Shown: positions 25,592 to 33,720 of the stretch, piece after piece
Position numbering within the stretch: the stretch's first letter is position 1
Layout: each line of letters opens with the position of its first letter
From: DASRBN01 sp035294305
GTDB lineage: Bacteria > Chloroflexota > Ktedonobacteria > Ktedonobacterales > Ktedonobacteraceae
DNA: 64,000 nucleotides
Assembly (NCBI GenBank): GCA_035294305.1
Contig: DATGLD010000030.1
Location: 186,001-250,000 of the forward strand
Reading direction: 5' to 3'
Position numbers and translations under genes: made by a program
The notes under the pieces: model-generated
Told to the model about the DNA's origin: nothing
What the model saw: only the letters and a program-made list of their open reading frames with translations
The model's database searches: none

Positions 25592-27454
25592 TTACTTGCC
25601 CCAGTTAAACGCCAGCAGCGTTGTGGAAGTGTTGGCGCTGGTAGTAGAAGGTGTTACAGTGTTATTACTGGCCGTCCAGATCGCTGTATTGCCGTTGACC
25701 GCAACGAAGTTGGCGCCGTTCAGCACCTGTCCGACGACCACATCAGACGCGGTTTGCACATCATACATCTTATAGCCATCGTTATCCTGCCATAAGACGA
25801 AATTGTTGCCCGCCTGCAATGCAGAAGATTGCCCGCCCGTACCCAATGATACCGGTATGTTTGCGGAATCGCCATCCAGTGGGATCATCAACACCGTTCC
25901 CTGCACAAAGGTATCCAGGGGTTCTGCAGAAACACTCGTATCGATCCTTGGCACCGCAGCAAGGTTGAGAGGGGTCACTGTTCTGGAAGCAATTTGCCCT
26001 GAATTCGTCGTGCTGGCAGTATTCAGCAGGAACAACGTGTCATCTACCACCTGCGGGCTGAAAGACAGGCCGTCTGAACGGTAGAGGCTTATCGCCGGTA
26101 CGGTGTTTTCTGCCACTTTGCCTCGCGATTGCGGTTGAGTGTCGAGCATTTGCTGTATCCAGATGTTGCTGTGCAGGTTACCATCCTGGGAAAGCCATTC
26201 CTCAGACCAGAAAATCTGACTGCCATCACTATTCGCCGTTGGCGAGGCGAGTATTTCACCGGCTGGGGCTGTTGCCATCACCTTCACGGAAGCCGGGGCG
26301 TCATTCGTATCCAGCTCGAAGCGCAGGAGACGGGATGTACCAGTAGTATCGATCATTGCCACAAGCAAACTGTTCTGAATGAACCACACGCCCTGCACCG
26401 GCGAGGAAGCCAGTAGAGGAGCTGTACTACGATTAAACACGCCTTTTATCAAGGGCGGCAGTTGTGCCGGAAATGAGACGGAATCGCCTGTACTCCCCTG
26501 GGATGCCGTAGGGGTCAGATTGATCGCGCCCCCGCTGGATTTCCCCTTTGATGTAATGGCCTGCGGCGTAAGAGCGAGATAGTGCAGGCTCCAGGCATGG
26601 AGATTCAAGGAAAGACTCCCATTGGGCAGATGACCCTTGAATGCCGATTTGAGATCGTCATATTGCAGCCAGACCAGCCAGTCATTATTCGCCCCCAGCA
26701 CAATCAGCGGATGTGTACTGGCATTCGCAAGCAAATTCGTGCTCTGCATCGTTGTGCGATCTAACTTTTCCAGCATCCACTCATTTGTCGCGTCATTGCT
26801 ATATGCCGTGTAGTAGATGTCGTTGCCAACGGCTGTTGCGCTGACGACATTCTGGTAAACCGTGCTCGTCGTGTATCTAAGAGTCGTAAGTTCACTTTGC
26901 TGGACGATACTCTGGCCCGCCTTACTACCAACAGTATTGACAGTGCTGGCTACCTGAGAATTGCTATGTGCCAGCAGGAGTAGCGAGGTTATACCACTCA
27001 TCATCAAAAGCATGAGAAACATAGCGGCAATACCAAGGACCGCGAACTGGTTCACCCGCATATGGCGAGACCTGGTTTTTGCGCGAATAATAGGCAGTGG
27101 GCCGGTTTGTGCGCTCGAAAGTGCGCTGATAGATGCCGGAACATGAGGGGTTCGGGATTGTTCTTGAAGATAAGGTCTCAGAAATTCAGGCGTGGAGACT
27201 GCTCCAGGCGCGGACCGTTGCATATGCCGTAGTTGCTCTTTTGCCAGTGTGCGCATGAGACTGGTATGCATCTCAGGCGGCGTCTCTATCACCGGCAAAG
27301 AACGAACTTGCTCGCCGATAAAACTGAAGCGAGCAAGCGCCTCGCGGCAGGATGCGCAGTGCTCTAAATGCACATCCAATTCGAGAGTATCTACATCCTC
27401 TTTTTTCAAGTCACGATACGCGGCAAGCATTGCCTGCGCCTGAATACAGTTCAC
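25592..27454 (-). CDS. Zinc-finger anti-sigma factor with large extracellular domain
   Basis: A 620-residue single-pass protein. Residues 1-60 contain His-x3-Cys-x2-Cys (HLEHCASCREAL), the anti-sigma zinc-binding pattern; a membrane segment (FAVLGIAAMFLMLLMMSGIT) lies near 140. The remaining 450 residues lie outside and contain blade-like strands (WLVWLQYDDL, GSQIFWSEEWL, NFVLWQDNDGYKMYDV), suggesting a beta-propeller sensor. Its start overlaps the stop of the adjacent sigma gene by 4 bp, so the two are co-translated. It probably holds that sigma factor until an envelope signal is sensed. Confidence 0.8.
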   Translation of the reverse strand: MNCIQAQAMLAAYRDLKKEDVDTLELDVHLEHCASCREALARFSFIGEQVRSLPVIETPPEMHTSLMRTLAKEQLRHMQRSAPGAVSTPEFLRPYLQEQSRTPHVPASISALSSAQTGPLPIIRAKTRSRHMRVNQFAVLGIAAMFLMLLMMSGITSLLLLAHSNSQVASTVNTVGSKAGQSIVQQSELTTLRYTTSTVYQNVVSATAVGNDIYYTAYSNDATNEWMLEKLDRTTMQSTNLLANASTHPLIVLGANNDWLVWLQYDDLKSAFKGHLPNGSLSLNLHAWSLHYLALTPQAITSKGKSSGGAINLTPTASQGSTGDSVSFPAQLPPLIKGVFNRSTAPLLASSPVQGVWFIQNSLLVAMIDTTGTSRLLRFELDTNDAPASVKVMATAPAGEILASPTANSDGSQIFWSEEWLSQDGNLHSNIWIQQMLDTQPQSRGKVAENTVPAISLYRSDGLSFSPQVVDDTLFLLNTASTTNSGQIASRTVTPLNLAAVPRIDTSVSAEPLDTFVQGTVLMIPLDGDSANIPVSLGTGGQSSALQAGNNFVLWQDNDGYKMYDVQTASDVVVGQVLNGANFVAVNGNTAIWTASNNTVTPSTTSANTSTTLLAFNWGK

Positions 27455-28281
27455 TCGTCACCCACCTCTTGTTGATGTAACGTAATAAAGCGTTCCCGTG
27501 CCCGCATTAAGCGCATTTTTACGGCTGAGGCACTGATGCCCAGCACCTCCGCGATCTCCGCGCAAGACAATCCATCATGTTCGTAGAGCCAGAGGCAGAC
27601 AGCATATTTAGGTGGCAATTGCTTAAAGATGCGCTCGACGATTTCACGGTCTGCGACGCGATTCTCGAATCGCCCGCCATCGTAGCCTCCACGCTCATAG
27701 AATGAACTGATAGAATTGCTGCGTGCCTCACCCGCGCCATCATCGTTGTTGCTGGTAAAGCTCTCTGACGCGACGCCTCCAGAGTCGGAGAGGACGCCTG
27801 CGCCGATGCCGCGGTCCTCATTGAATAAGGAGAGCGGTAGCCAGGAGATCAGTCGCCGCCTGCGCAAGCTATCTGTCGTTGTGTTGGCCGCGATGCGATA
27901 CAGCCAGGCCGATAATGCCCCCGGCTGCACCACTGTCCCTCCCAACAGCGCCTTATATGCCTTTACAAACACATCCTGTGCAAGATCATACGCCTGTTCG
28001 CGATTGCCGATCAGGTGGTAGATGAAATTTGTGATAGGCCCTTGAAAACGAAGAAAGATCGCTTCAAAGTCTGCCACATCTACCCGCTGCGCCTGCTCCT
28101 GCGGTACTGCTACAGACCGCGCCTCGAGCAAACCAGTTGCTCGCTCATCCTCGCTCACTGACACTTCCGCAAGCTCATTCTCCTCGTCCTGCAAGGGGAC
28201 AGTAGGACGAGCCTGAGGTTCATCGTTCAGCAGTGAACGCAATCTGCTATTCGAGTTGTAGAGACGGATAGAAGTGTCCAT
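27451..28281 (-). CDS. ECF RNA polymerase sigma factor
   Basis: A 276-residue sigma factor. Residues 1-70 are a non-conserved acidic extension. Region 2 follows (FLRFQGPITNFIYHLIGNREQAYDLAQDVF) with AWLYRIAANTTTDSLRRRR. A Gly/Ser/Asn linker of about 60 residues, longer than usual, precedes region 4 (LPPKYAVCLWLYEHDGLSCAEIAEVLGISASAVKMRLMRARERF). It pairs with the overlapping anti-sigma gene. A palindrome about 105 bp upstream may be part of its control. Confidence 0.88.
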   Translation of the reverse strand: MDTSIRLYNSNSRLRSLLNDEPQARPTVPLQDEENELAEVSVSEDERATGLLEARSVAVPQEQAQRVDVADFEAIFLRFQGPITNFIYHLIGNREQAYDLAQDVFVKAYKALLGGTVVQPGALSAWLYRIAANTTTDSLRRRRLISWLPLSLFNEDRGIGAGVLSDSGGVASESFTSNNDDGAGEARSNSISSFYERGGYDGGRFENRVADREIVERIFKQLPPKYAVCLWLYEHDGLSCAEIAEVLGISASAVKMRLMRARERFITLHQQEVGDE

Positions 28282-28386
28282 TGGTTACATCAACCTTATC
28301 TGCTTTTCATAGATGAGTCCAAGAATAAACATTCCTCTGCAAGGATAGCTTCAATAATATTTCCTTCTGTAGCATAACATATTTGT

Positions 28387-28400
28387 ACAGTAAATACTGT
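28387..28400. promoter_or_regulatory. Small palindrome between the sigma and threonine synthase genes
   Basis: ACAGTA-AA-TACTGT is a perfect 6-bp inverted repeat upstream of the sigma gene and just past the 3' end of threonine synthase. It may be an operator; support is the sequence symmetry only. Confidence 0.35.
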
Positions 28401-28417
28401 GGTGTAGCCGACATTTG

Positions 28418-29611
28418 TCAGGAGTATTTACCTACTTCCGTTAAACCGCTCCCCGTAAAGAAAAGGACGGTTTCATTTCCAGGTTCTAAAAACCGCCCGG
28501 CTATCAGCCTGTGGTAGGCCGCGATAGTCGCGGCCGCCTCGAGCGAGATTAATATGCCTTCACGTCGAGCGGCATAGCGTGCCATCTCTACCATAGATTC
28601 ATCGCTGACCGCGATGGCCGTTCCCCCGCTTTCACGTACCGCTGAAAGAATCAAGCGGTCCCCGATAGCCGAAGGCACGCGCAGTCCTGCCGCCTGTGTT
28701 TGTGCCTCGTGTGCCGGCCATGCTCCGGCCTCATCCTGCCCATTCTGGAAAGCGCGCACCAGGGGAGCGCAGCCCTCCGCCTGCACAATAATCATCTTCG
28801 GCATGCGCATTTCTTTCAACCAGCCCAGAGTACGCAATTCGGCAAAAGCTTTCCACATACCAACAATACCGGTACCACCGCCCGCCGGATAGATAATTGC
28901 ATCGGGCAATCGCCAACCAAGCTGCTCCGCCAGTTCCAGCCCCATGGTTTTCTTCCCCTCGGCGCGATACGGCTCTCGCAGCGTTGCGACATTAAACCAG
29001 CCGCGCTGCCAGGCAACGTCCGCAGCAAGACGACCGGCGTCACTGATCAGGCCCGGTATAAGCTTTACCTCGGCACCATACAAGCTTGCCTGCTCTATAC
29101 ACGATTCGGGAGCATCTTCTGGTGCAACTATGTATGCCGGAAGACCACCACGCGCCGCATATGCGGCCATCGCCGCCCCCGCATTTCCGGCGGTCGGGGT
29201 TACCACGCCGCTTGCTCCCAGTTCAAAAGCACGTGAAATGGCAGCGGACATGCCCCGTGCCTTGAAACTACCCGTCGGATTCTGTCCCTCGTCCTTGATG
29301 AGAATGCAAGCTTCGCGCTCTCTACCTTCCGGCGCCAGTCGAGGGGCCTTCAATAGCGGCGTCATTCCCTCTCCCAGCGTTAAGACGTGCCGCGCTTCGC
29401 GCACCGGTAACAGTTCATGATAGCGCCACATTGTCGTCTCGCGTTGTGCTATTTCGGTGGGCGAGAGGTCGCGCGCGATAGTGGCCAGGTCATAACGTGC
29501 CAGCAATGGCCGCGCACAGCAGGGACTAACAGTATGTAGCTGGTCCGCATTATATTCAAGATGGCACAGACTGCACTCTAAATGGGTCAGATAGCTGAAA
29601 TGGGAATTCAT
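28418..29611 (-). CDS. thrC: Threonine synthase
   Basis: A 397-residue PLP enzyme that converts O-phosphohomoserine to threonine. ATG 29611 (MNSHFSYL) is chosen over more upstream starts because a promoter ends 6 nt before it. An N-terminal zinc-ribbon-like part (LECSLCHLEYNA, then CC) is followed by LGEGMTPLL, the PLP-Lys motif PTGSFKARGM, PTAGNAGAAMAAYAA, and the phosphate loop YPAGGGTGIVGMWKAF. The C-terminal TGSGLTEVGKY is typical. No other threonine gene adjoins it. Confidence 0.9.
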   Translation of the reverse strand: MNSHFSYLTHLECSLCHLEYNADQLHTVSPCCARPLLARYDLATIARDLSPTEIAQRETTMWRYHELLPVREARHVLTLGEGMTPLLKAPRLAPEGREREACILIKDEGQNPTGSFKARGMSAAISRAFELGASGVVTPTAGNAGAAMAAYAARGGLPAYIVAPEDAPESCIEQASLYGAEVKLIPGLISDAGRLAADVAWQRGWFNVATLREPYRAEGKKTMGLELAEQLGWRLPDAIIYPAGGGTGIVGMWKAFAELRTLGWLKEMRMPKMIIVQAEGCAPLVRAFQNGQDEAGAWPAHEAQTQAAGLRVPSAIGDRLILSAVRESGGTAIAVSDESMVEMARYAARREGILISLEAAATIAAYHRLIAGRFLEPGNETVLFFTGSGLTEVGKYS

Positions 29612-29617
29612 ATACCT

Positions 29618-29646
29618 AGTATACCATTGTTGTAGGGGACATTCAA
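29618..29646 (-). promoter_or_regulatory. Promoter giving a leaderless thrC transcript
   Basis: On the minus strand TTGAAT (29641-29646), a 17-nt spacer and TATACT (29618-29623) end 6 nt before the ATG at 29611, so transcription should start at or next to the A of ATG. No Shine-Dalgarno is present. Confidence 0.65.
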
Positions 29647-29770
29647 AACTCTGGCAGATGGCGATTCCCCAGAGGTTGGGCAAGGCTTCTGAGCGTAGCG
29701 GAGAGTCCCTCGCGCCCCTGTGTCCACGGTGGCAATCCTCGTCCTGGGGAATGCTGGGGATGCAGTAGTC

Positions 29771-29799
29771 TTGCCATTATAGTTCGTTTCTGCTAGGAT
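29771..29799 (+). promoter_or_regulatory. Promoter giving a nearly leaderless delta' transcript
   Basis: TTGCCA (29771-29776), a 17-nt spacer and TAGGAT (29794-29799) end 6 nt before ATG 29806. The AGGA inside the -10 box is the only ribosome-binding-like sequence. Confidence 0.55.
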
Positions 29800-29805
29800 G
29801 ACCAT

Positions 29806-30837
29806 ATGAGCGAAGCATCACGGGAACTATCACCATTCGATTGGAATATCGCCGGTCACGAGCATTCTATCAACACCCTGCGCCGTATACTGGCGGCGCA
29901 GCGGGTACGTCATGCCTATCTGTTCACCGGCCCCGAACATATTGGCAAAACACTGCTTGCGCGTCGATTCGCCCAGACGCTCTTATGTACGGGCGGACCC
30001 GATCCCACTATCACGCCACAGAATCCCTGCAATACCTGCCTTTCCTGCCGCAAGGTCATACATGGCAACCATCCCGACGTGCACTACATCTCGCGGCCCC
30101 AGGGTAGGCAATTCATCCTCATTGAACAGGTACGCGCGCTGCAAAGCGATTCGGCCCGCAGGACATTAGAGGGGCGTCGCAATATCTTTATCATCGAAGG
30201 CATGCATGAGATGAACCTGGATGCCGCCAATTGTCTCTTGAAGACGCTCGAGGAGCCTGAACCCGATGTCGTCCTGTTGCTCACAGCACCCGATCCCGGC
30301 CTGTTGCTGCCGACTATCCTCTCGCGTGTGCAGCAAGTTCCGATGCACCTTTTGACCACCTCGCAGATCAAAACCGCTTTAGAGCAACAATGGCAGGTCG
30401 ATCCGGATGAAGCCACTTTAATCGCTGCTCTCGCTGCAGGTCGTATGGGCTGGGCAATACAGGCCATAGAGGATGAAGAGATGCTGGCTGAACGCAAGAC
30501 GCAGCTGGATACTCTAGCAACACTGCCTACCTTAAGCAGGGTGAAACGTTTTGACCTGGCCCAGCGTCTCAGCGCCGATAGCGACAAGCTACGTGGTATA
30601 CTTGAGTTGTGGTTGCTGTGGTGGCGTGATATGGTATTAGCAGCGAACAACAGCCTTGATCTGATCGTCAATGTAGATATGCGTAACCAGCTACAGAGGC
30701 AGGCCGCGAAGATTGGCGCATCCGAAGCCCGGCACGTGGTGCGCGCTATCCTGCGTACCACCGAGGCGCTCGATCAGAACGTCAATGCGCGCGTCGCGCT
30801 CGAAGTCTTGATGCTGGATATACCCAATATTAGATAG
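29806..30837 (+). CDS. holB: DNA polymerase III delta' subunit (clamp loader)
   Basis: A 343-residue clamp-loader ATPase-fold protein. Residues 15-30 read GHEHSINTLRRILAAQR; a P-loop-like GPEHIGKT lies near 44; a four-Cys zinc module (CTGG, CNTCLSC) follows; then HPDVHYI, IFIIEGMHEM (Walker B region), NCLLKTLEEPEPDVVLLL and SRVQ. In delta' proteins the P-loop is often not hydrolytic. It helps load the beta clamp. The HicB-like gene begins 21 bp later but is probably an independent unit. Confidence 0.85.
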   Translation: MSEASRELSPFDWNIAGHEHSINTLRRILAAQRVRHAYLFTGPEHIGKTLLARRFAQTLLCTGGPDPTITPQNPCNTCLSCRKVIHGNHPDVHYISRPQGRQFILIEQVRALQSDSARRTLEGRRNIFIIEGMHEMNLDAANCLLKTLEEPEPDVVLLLTAPDPGLLLPTILSRVQQVPMHLLTTSQIKTALEQQWQVDPDEATLIAALAAGRMGWAIQAIEDEEMLAERKTQLDTLATLPTLSRVKRFDLAQRLSADSDKLRGILELWLLWWRDMVLAANNSLDLIVNVDMRNQLQRQAAKIGASEARHVVRAILRTTEALDQNVNARVALEVLMLDIPNIR

Positions 30838-30858
30838 AATCAGAAGGGAGACCTCAAG

Positions 30859-31071
30859 ATGGCTGTACGAACATTTACGGCGGTTATTCACAAAGAGGGG
30901 GACATATATGTTGCAGAATGTCCAGAAGTGGGAACTGTTAGTCAAGGATATTCTATTGAAGAGGCTGTCGCTAATCTAAAGGAAGCTACCGAACTCTACC
31001 TGCAAGAGGCATCATTGCCTGATACTGGTCGACCATTAGTAACCACTTTCGAGGCGACATATGCCGCCTAA
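30859..31071 (+). CDS. HicB-like antitoxin
   Basis: A 70-residue protein with AAGGGAG before the ATG. The core FTAVIHKEGDIYVAECPEVG, then GYSIEEAVANLKEATELYL, is the partially degraded RNase-H-like fold of HicB. No C-terminal DNA-binding domain is present, so autoregulation may be weak. It overlaps the HicA-like gene by 11 bp; together they should form a toxin-antitoxin pair acting on mRNA. Confidence 0.85.
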   Translation: MAVRTFTAVIHKEGDIYVAECPEVGTVSQGYSIEEAVANLKEATELYLQEASLPDTGRPLVTTFEATYAA

Positions 31072-31291
31072 ATTACCTGTAGTTTCAGGTAAGGAGATGA
31101 TTCGAGTTTTGCAACGCCTCGGTTTTGTAGCGATTAGACAACATGGTAGTCACGTTGTACTTCAGAGGCAAACTTCTGAAGGAGGGATAACATGTGTGGT
31201 GCCACTTCATCGTGAACTGGCGGCAGGTACACTGCGTGGTATCTTAAGGCAGGCGAGAGTTACTGCTGAAGAATTTTTAGAGTATTTATAA
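31061..31291 (+). CDS. HicA-like mRNA interferase toxin
   Basis: A 76-residue double-stranded-RNA-binding-fold protein. VSGKEMIRVLQRLGFVAIRQ is followed by GSHVVLQ with the catalytic His of HicA, then VVPLHRELAAGTLRGILRQA. HicA cleaves mRNA when its antitoxin is lost. Here the antitoxin gene comes first, the reverse of the classical hicAB order. The next gene starts 30 bp after its stop. Confidence 0.87.
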   Translation: MPPKLPVVSGKEMIRVLQRLGFVAIRQHGSHVVLQRQTSEGGITCVVPLHRELAAGTLRGILRQARVTAEEFLEYL

Positions 31292-31321
31292 CTGTTGATA
31301 CTTGATCAGAAGGAGGCCTCG

Positions 31322-32119
31322 ATGCGAACCGATTTCCAGGAGTTGCTCATTCAACAGGATGGCGGCGTACTCACCATCACCATGAATCGCCCGCAGGTGC
31401 TCAACGCTTTCGATGAAATCATGCTGGCGGAATTGACCGAAGCTATCGAAGCTGCGGCCCAGGACGAAAGTGTGCGCTGCGTCGTTCTCACCGGCGCGGG
31501 CCGAGCATTCGGCTCGGGACAAGACCTGAGAAGTCTCACTGAACGGCGTTCTAGCCAGGAAATTCTTAAGGTGAGCGAGCACCTGCAGAAATATCATCGC
31601 GTCGTCCTCGCTATACGCAATATGCCCAAGCCCGTCATTGCCGCGGTGCAGGGAGTCGCCGCCGGTATATCCTGCAATATCGCGCTGTCCTGTGACCTGC
31701 GCATCGCCGCCGATAACGCGCGCTTTATCGAAGCCTTCGCTCGCATTGCCCTTGTTCCCGATGGTGGCGGCGCATTTTTCCTGACGCGCTTGATCGGAAC
31801 CGGTAAAGCTATGGAGATGTCAATGCTGGCCGATGAGCTGAGCGGCCCAGAGGCCGAGCGCATTGGCCTTGTCAACAAATGCGTGCCATTGGCAGAGTTT
31901 GAAGAAGCCACAAAAGCGCTCGCTCAACGCCTGGCAAATGGACCAACCACTACTTACGGCCTGATTAAAAAACTTATCTATACGTCGGCAGAAGTTGATC
32001 TCCAGGCATCGCTCAAGCTCGAAGGTGAACTCCAGGACGTTGCTTTCGAGACGCAGGATCACCACAATGCCGTGCAGGCCTTCCTGCAAAAACGCAAGCC
32101 AGAATATACCGGGAGGTAG
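31322..32119 (+). CDS. Enoyl-CoA hydratase/isomerase family protein
   Basis: A 265-residue crotonase-fold enzyme; ATG 31322 follows AAGGAGG by about 7 nt. Seen: the oxyanion-hole strands VLTGAGRAFGSGQDL and VAAGISCNIALSCDLRIA, the loop LVPDGGGAFFLTRLIG, and GPEAERIGLVNKCV. One of the two usual catalytic Glu positions carries Asp or Gly here, as in the PaaG-like branch, so ring-CoA isomerisation is as likely as hydration. Neighbours do not reveal a pathway. Confidence 0.85.
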   Translation: MRTDFQELLIQQDGGVLTITMNRPQVLNAFDEIMLAELTEAIEAAAQDESVRCVVLTGAGRAFGSGQDLRSLTERRSSQEILKVSEHLQKYHRVVLAIRNMPKPVIAAVQGVAAGISCNIALSCDLRIAADNARFIEAFARIALVPDGGGAFFLTRLIGTGKAMEMSMLADELSGPEAERIGLVNKCVPLAEFEEATKALAQRLANGPTTTYGLIKKLIYTSAEVDLQASLKLEGELQDVAFETQDHHNAVQAFLQKRKPEYTGR

Positions 32120-32124
32120 GCCAG

Positions 32125-33033
32125 GTGCGCATCGACACCCTGACCTACAATAACATCCATACACAGGGAGCGCAGCGAAGAGCATGGCTGCGGCAGCACA
32201 GTCCGCAACATCTCGAACAATCGGCAGCGCTCATGCTTCACGCGCTTCAACTGCGCCCATCCAGCACATCTCCCAGTACACTTGTGCTGGGGGCCGGAGC
32301 ATGCACAGAAATTCCCCTGGCCGACCTGGCCCGCGACTCCGATGAGGTCGTGCTGGCCGATCTTGATCGTGCGTCCATGCAGCAGGGTAGGGACGAACTC
32401 ATATCTCCCATGCTGCGCAGGCGCGTGCGTTTGCTAGTATGCGATATCAGCGGCGGTATCAGCATCAACCTGAAGTGTTTGATTGAACAGCAGCCGTGGG
32501 AAAAGCTCGTATCCCAGGGAGCGAATGAGATTTTCGATGCTGCTGCTTGCTGCTTAGAACAATGTTCCATTCCTGACCCACCTGCGATAAAGGGCCTTGC
32601 CGCGAGCGAATTTGGCGTGGTGGTGAGCTCACTCATTCTGAGCCAGCTCTTCAGCTATCCGCTCCTTGATATGCTCGATCATATACAACTCCTTGCCCCA
32701 ACCATCCTGGAAGAGCAGGAACGCCACCGCCGCTACCAGGACGCGGCCCAGTCTTTTCGCGTGCGAGTCATGCAGGCACACCTGCGCCTGATGCGCGAAT
32801 TGCTGGATACAGGAGGCCTTGCCTGCTTGCTCACTGATATGCGCGGCTTTGTTTTTGAACGCGATATCGAACAACGCCGCGCTATCCCACTGGTCCCTCG
32901 CATCCTGCCAGACCTGGTGCGAGAAAACTTCTCGGTACTGCAAGAGGCGCATTGGGAATGGTTGAGCGATTTGCCTGATAAAGGGAAGTTGGGACGCGGG
33001 TATGAGGTAGTGGGGTATGTTTTAACTCTCTAA
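32125..33033 (+). CDS. SAM-dependent methyltransferase-like protein
   Basis: A 302-residue protein with a GTG start 5 bp after the preceding stop. The Rossmann-like TLVLGAGACTEIPLADLARD and the acidic strand EVVLADLDRASM fit class I methyltransferase motifs I and II; EFGVVVSSLILSQLF may be motif IV. The C-terminal region is all-helical with no known signature. The substrate is unknown. It is probably co-transcribed with the enoyl-CoA hydratase gene. Confidence 0.65.
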   Translation: MRIDTLTYNNIHTQGAQRRAWLRQHSPQHLEQSAALMLHALQLRPSSTSPSTLVLGAGACTEIPLADLARDSDEVVLADLDRASMQQGRDELISPMLRRRVRLLVCDISGGISINLKCLIEQQPWEKLVSQGANEIFDAAACCLEQCSIPDPPAIKGLAASEFGVVVSSLILSQLFSYPLLDMLDHIQLLAPTILEEQERHRRYQDAAQSFRVRVMQAHLRLMRELLDTGGLACLLTDMRGFVFERDIEQRRAIPLVPRILPDLVRENFSVLQEAHWEWLSDLPDKGKLGRGYEVVGYVLTL

Positions 33034-33100
33034 TTGTAATACTTGCTATATTTCAGGGTGATTTAAAAGTCGAGTCCAGGCCCGTCACATCATGGAAGCC

Positions 33101-33136
33101 GGTAGGGACAGCGGCTTGCCCCTCCCTGTCGCTGCC
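33101..33136. repeat. Dispersed palindrome, family A
   Basis: GGTAGGGACAGCGG and CCTCCCTGTCGCTGCC flank TTGCC, between the methyltransferase gene and the alaS leader promoter. Confidence 0.45.
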
Positions 33137-33189
33137 GAAGGCGTTTGTATACGCTCGGCTTTTGAATAACCCTGAGTCATATTTTTTCC

Positions 33190-33219
33190 TTGACAACTCT
33201 CCTCTTTCCAGCATATACT
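33190..33219 (+). promoter_or_regulatory. Sigma-70 promoter of the alaS leader
   Basis: TTGACA (33190-33195), an 18-nt spacer and TATACT (33214-33219), identical in form to the metK leader promoter. Confidence 0.82.
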
Positions 33220-33225
33220 TGACAT

Positions 33226-33649
33226 ATCGCATACTAGAAGTCGCTGCGAGGGACAAAAACGCGTTGGTGAAAGTGACAGCGAACCGGGGATGGTGAAAGC
33301 CCGGCAGCTTGCACCGCGTGGAAAGCCACCCTCTGATCCGGTGTACAGAGTCCACCGGATCGCGGCGCGGAACGAACGCTACTCGACATAATAATAAGAC
33401 TTCGAGCAGCCAGTAATTCTTGCCGGAAGCTCCCCGTTATCGTAGAGCAGGGCATCGAGCATGTCTCGTTTTTGTCAGAAAGTCTTGTAGAAAACTAACT
33501 GGTAAAACATATCATGTTCCGTGCCTGTAGAGTGGGAAACCTGCGCTTCATTTTGCTTGAAAGCGCGCTTCCAATCAGGGTGGTACCACGGGCTATATAC
33601 GCAAAGATCAGGCCCGCCCCGAACCGATGTCGGGGCGGGCTTTTTGTTT
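33226..33649 (+). ncRNA. T-box riboswitch (predicted tRNA-Ala responsive)
   Basis: A leader of about 420 nt precedes alaS. The T-box sequence AGGGTGGTACCACGGG lies at 33577-33592; its UGGU bulge would pair with ACCA, fitting the A73 discriminator of tRNA-Ala. GCT at 33378-33380, followed by AC on the 3' side of Stem I, is a candidate Ala specifier codon. A GC-rich terminator (GCCCGCCCCG / CGGGGCGGGC with T5) lies at 33612-33645. Uncharged tRNA-Ala should favour antitermination. Confidence 0.9.
33612..33649 (+). terminator. T-box terminator
   Basis: A perfect 10-bp GC-rich stem (33612-33621 with 33631-33640), 9-nt loop, then TTTTTGTTTG. Confidence 0.9.
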
Positions 33650-33720
33650 GTGTGCAGCCTGCAATGCTCGCGCCGTCATAGCGACGAAGAAGACTCTCAG
33701 ACAAAAAGGAGTAGAAAGAC

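Noticed and set aside
33053..33455. Antisense frames over the alaS leader
   Set aside because: The plus strand here is a T-box RNA with conserved motifs; the opposite frames have no homology or ribosome binding site.
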